Shown: positions 63,508 to 64,000 of the stretch, in pieces
Layout: every line of letters starts with the position of its first letter
How positions within the stretch are numbered: the stretch's first letter is position 1
Assembly: GCF_003614185.1 (NCBI RefSeq)
Contig: NZ_KZ987724.1
Location: 197,512-261,511 of the forward strand
DNA from: Paenibacillus aceti
GTDB lineage: Bacteria > Bacillota > Bacilli > Paenibacillales > Paenibacillaceae
Direction: 5' to 3'
Length of the DNA: 64,000 nucleotides
Program-made: the position numbers and the translations under genes
Notes under the pieces: generated by a model
Databases searched by the model: none
Told to the model about the DNA's origin: nothing
What the model saw: the letters and a program-made list of their open reading frames with translations, nothing else

Positions 63508-64000
63508 ATGGAAACGACATTATGTCCATGGTGCCAGACAGAAATTGTATGGGATGAAGAGATAGGGCCTGAGGAATATTGCCCTTATTGCAATAATGAA
63601 TTGAAGGGCTACCGCACTCTGAATGTCGGAATCGGTGGGATCGAGGATGAAGCCGATGGCTACGACGACGAAGAAGATGAGGAGCAATCAGATTTCTGGG
63701 AGCATGAAGAGAGCGGACATCTCGATGCGATCCGCCGAGTCGAGACTTTCACTAAGGCGGGCGGAGATTTGCTGGCTTATGAGTCCGGTGTCGAGAAGCT
63801 GCTGGATAACCAGGAAGAGGTGCCGGAGTGCCCGCATTGCCGTGAATATATGCTGCTTGCCGGAAGCCAGCCTTTGCCGGACAGCTTCGTACCTGCGGTT
63901 CCTGCCGGATTGCAGAAGCCGTTAGTACCGAAGGCGGCCAAGCTGGATATCTACATTTGCTCCGCTTGCTTCCACGTAAGTCATTTCTTGAAGGAAGACG
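63508..64000 (+). CDS. Zinc-ribbon protein of unknown function (3' truncated by window)
   Basis: At least 164 residues, open to the end of the window. CPWC and CPYC (residues 6-9 and 25-28) form an N-terminal zinc ribbon, followed by an acidic stretch (EDEADGYDDEEDEEQ). A second ribbon is built from CPHC near 110 and CSAC near 153. GGAAAGGAAGAGG precedes the ATG. Probably a cytoplasmic metal-binding protein; role unknown. Confidence 0.8.
   Translation, partial: METTLCPWCQTEIVWDEEIGPEEYCPYCNNELKGYRTLNVGIGGIEDEADGYDDEEDEEQSDFWEHEESGHLDAIRRVETFTKAGGDLLAYESGVEKLLDNQEEVPECPHCREYMLLAGSQPLPDSFVPAVPAGLQKPLVPKAAKLDIYICSACFHVSHFLKED

Overview
The window is a chromosomal segment from a low-to-mid GC, spore-former-type Firmicute, most likely Paenibacillus. 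The reasons are strong AGGAGG-type ribosome sites with many TTG and GTG starts, T-box and PyrR leader control, an infC-rpmI-rplT operon with an ATT start, the pheST-zapA-mutS2 locus, the mnmL-mnmM pair, a bacterial nitric oxide synthase and a YjdF protein. The genus is inferred from gene content; no marker gene was aligned.

Layout. 1-6.5 kb: a plus-strand carbohydrate operon (two MalF/MalG-type permeases, DUF4127 protein, NanE epimerase, ROK kinase, FAD oxidoreductase). 6.5-9.4 kb: minus-strand pentapeptide-repeat, VanZ-like and GNAT genes, with a four-unit repeat array. 9.4-13.1 kb: an AT-rich accessory island with a DUF4365 nuclease-like protein, a broken small ORF, a HEPN-motif protein and about 1 kb without genes. 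13.1-28.5 kb: housekeeping and RNA-modification genes (RlmCD-type methylase, RecQ, B12 radical SAM, YjdF with a candidate riboswitch, NOS, MnmL/MnmM, TrmB, MGDG-type glycosyltransferase, PAP2 phosphatase). 29-32.7 kb: a family 2 glycosyltransferase, the L20-leader infC operon, a Gly/Tyr-rich protein and a GNAT. 33-42 kb: Leu T-box, ilvB-ilvN-ilvC-leuA, an aldo/keto reductase, a decayed glycerol dehydrogenase and leuB. 42.5-45.3 kb: a PyrR-type attenuator with codB-codA. 45.4-52.8 kb: a PAS histidine kinase, feoAB with its small partner and a Fur box, a DRE-TIM aldolase and a membrane GGDEF-EAL protein. 52.9-64 kb: repeat arrays, tRNA-Pro and tRNA-Gly, Phe T-box, pheS-pheT, a ZapA domain fused to a giant coiled coil, a CuA-like lipoprotein, a small holin-family membrane protein, mutS2, a 27-residue membrane peptide and a truncated zinc-ribbon gene.

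Gene cooperation. Branched-chain amino acid synthesis (ilvBNC, leuA, leuB) sits behind a leucine-specifier T-box. leuCD is not in the window, and the leuA-leuB gap has been invaded by a repeat element and a pseudogene. Translation genes are controlled by their own products or substrates (L20 leader, Phe T-box). Cytosine salvage appears tied to pyrimidine sensing by a PyrR-like RNA loop.

The most unusual signal is two families of intergenic elements that share no obvious sequence but share one geometry. Each has four short imperfect palindromes whose centres are spaced about 50, 61 and 50 bp, for a total of 161-163 bp in all five intact copies. Family 1 carries TAACGAAAC...TATCGNTA units and family 2 carries CCTGCA...TGCAGG units. 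The fixed spacing with different unit sequences suggests a common, possibly undescribed, structural or protein-binding function.
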